This document shows, piece after piece, positions 63,877-64,000 of a stretch of 64,000 nucleotides of DNA; positions within the stretch are counted from its first letter, which is position 1, and the number at the start of each line of letters is the position of its first letter. A program made the translations under genes and the position numbers. Source of the stretch: Nonomuraea aurantiaca (GTDB taxonomy: Bacteria; Actinomycetota; Actinomycetes; Streptosporangiales; Streptosporangiaceae); contig NZ_JAIWNB010000034.1 of the NCBI RefSeq assembly GCF_020215705.1, positions 39,800-103,799 of the forward strand. Reading direction: 5' to 3'. The notes beneath the pieces were generated by a model. That model had not been told where the DNA came from. It was given only the letters and a program-made list of their open reading frames with translations, and searched no databases.

Positions 63877-64000
63877 GTGCTGTGACCGGAAACGATCGCC
63901 GGGTTGGATGACGAGGCTTCAGGCTGCGGAAGTCAGAGGTCGGCCGCCCCAGCGGATGCCTTTCTCGCTTCGGATGCGGGCGCGTTCGCGGCGTTGGGCG
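63877..64000 (-). mobile_element. Insertion sequence end (partial)
   Basis: The change from TPR code to IS-like DNA occurs at CTAG (63873-63876), followed by TGCTGTGACCGGAAACGATC, probably the terminal inverted repeat. The transposase gene starts beyond the window and ends at 63919. Full element, opposite terminus and target duplication cannot be seen. Confidence 0.6.
63919..64000 (-). CDS. Transposase C-terminus (partial)
   Basis: The last 26 residues of a transposase: basic ERARIRSEKGIRWGGRPLTS, then two Ala and a TGA stop. The RWGGRPL ending with its preceding Arg-rich helix is characteristic of the C-terminus of IS5-like actinobacterial transposases. The remainder lies outside the window. 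It reads out of the IS toward the truncated TPR regulator. Confidence 0.6.
   Translation of the reverse strand, partial: AQRRERARIRSEKGIRWGGRPLTSAA

Noticed and set aside
1..64000. tRNA or rRNA genes.
   Set aside because: No cloverleaf or rRNA-like sequence was noticed. A covariance-model search would be needed to exclude a tRNA.

Overview
The window is very GC-rich, uses GTG starts freely and has compact 4-base gene overlaps. It carries actinobacterial hallmarks: an ECF41-type sigma factor, a high-affinity group 1h [NiFe] hydrogenase, IclR/LuxR/TetR regulators and a DUF5825-type RiPP gene. The best guess is a chromosome segment from a Streptosporangiales- or Streptomyces-like actinomycete; this is inferred from gene content only.

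Layout. 1-6.9 kb: end of a TPR regulator, small secreted proteins, a doubly frameshifted AraC regulator, a nuclease-family remnant and a TetR/MFS efflux pair. 6.9-16.6 kb: a probable copper/metal region with a DUF4396 membrane protein, a CopA-type ATPase, a His-rich secreted partner, a PaoABC-like molybdenum aldehyde oxidoreductase and a divergent two-component system. Three promoters here share the 17-bp box ATACCCC-N5-CGTAT. 16.6-20.4 kb: DoxX protein, SigJ-like ECF41 sigma factor, a secreted protein and an internally deleted LuxR-type ATPase regulator. 20.5-26.2 kb: an IclR regulator with a catabolic set (class III extradiol dioxygenase subunits, citryl-CoA-lyase-like protein, CaiB-type CoA-transferase, amidohydrolase).

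26.2-37.4 kb is the most novel region. A 52-residue Cys-free precursor peptide, too short for routine gene calling, is followed by two cobalamin-binding radical SAM enzymes, a DUF692/MNIO-like iron oxidase, a probable MNIO partner and a DUF5825-like protein, all in one tightly overlapping operon. A sulfotransferase and a full-length lantibiotic dehydratase lie convergent to it. The combination suggests a heavily modified RiPP of a type I do not recognise.

38-42.6 kb: MerR and TetR regulators, an aldo/keto reductase and cydAB (cytochrome bd oxidase). 42.8-56.6 kb: a complete-looking group 1h hydrogenase locus in two convergent operons. The plus-strand arm holds two SIS-domain isomerases, an atypical HypC and HypF. 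The minus-strand arm holds the small and large subunits, accessory proteins, a maturation protease and HypA/C/D/E. No hypB is present. 56.8-63.3 kb: a beta-propeller hydrolase-like protein, a sulfotransferase, a Gfo/Idh/MocA oxidoreductase, TetR, a His/Trp-rich small secreted protein and a GT-B-like protein. The right end is a TPR regulator cut by an insertion sequence whose transposase tail runs off the window.

A recurring local feature is short tandem duplications (13-51 bp period) that include stop codons, at six gene ends or junctions (23.4, 33.0, 34.0, 43.7, 46.6 and 57.8 kb).
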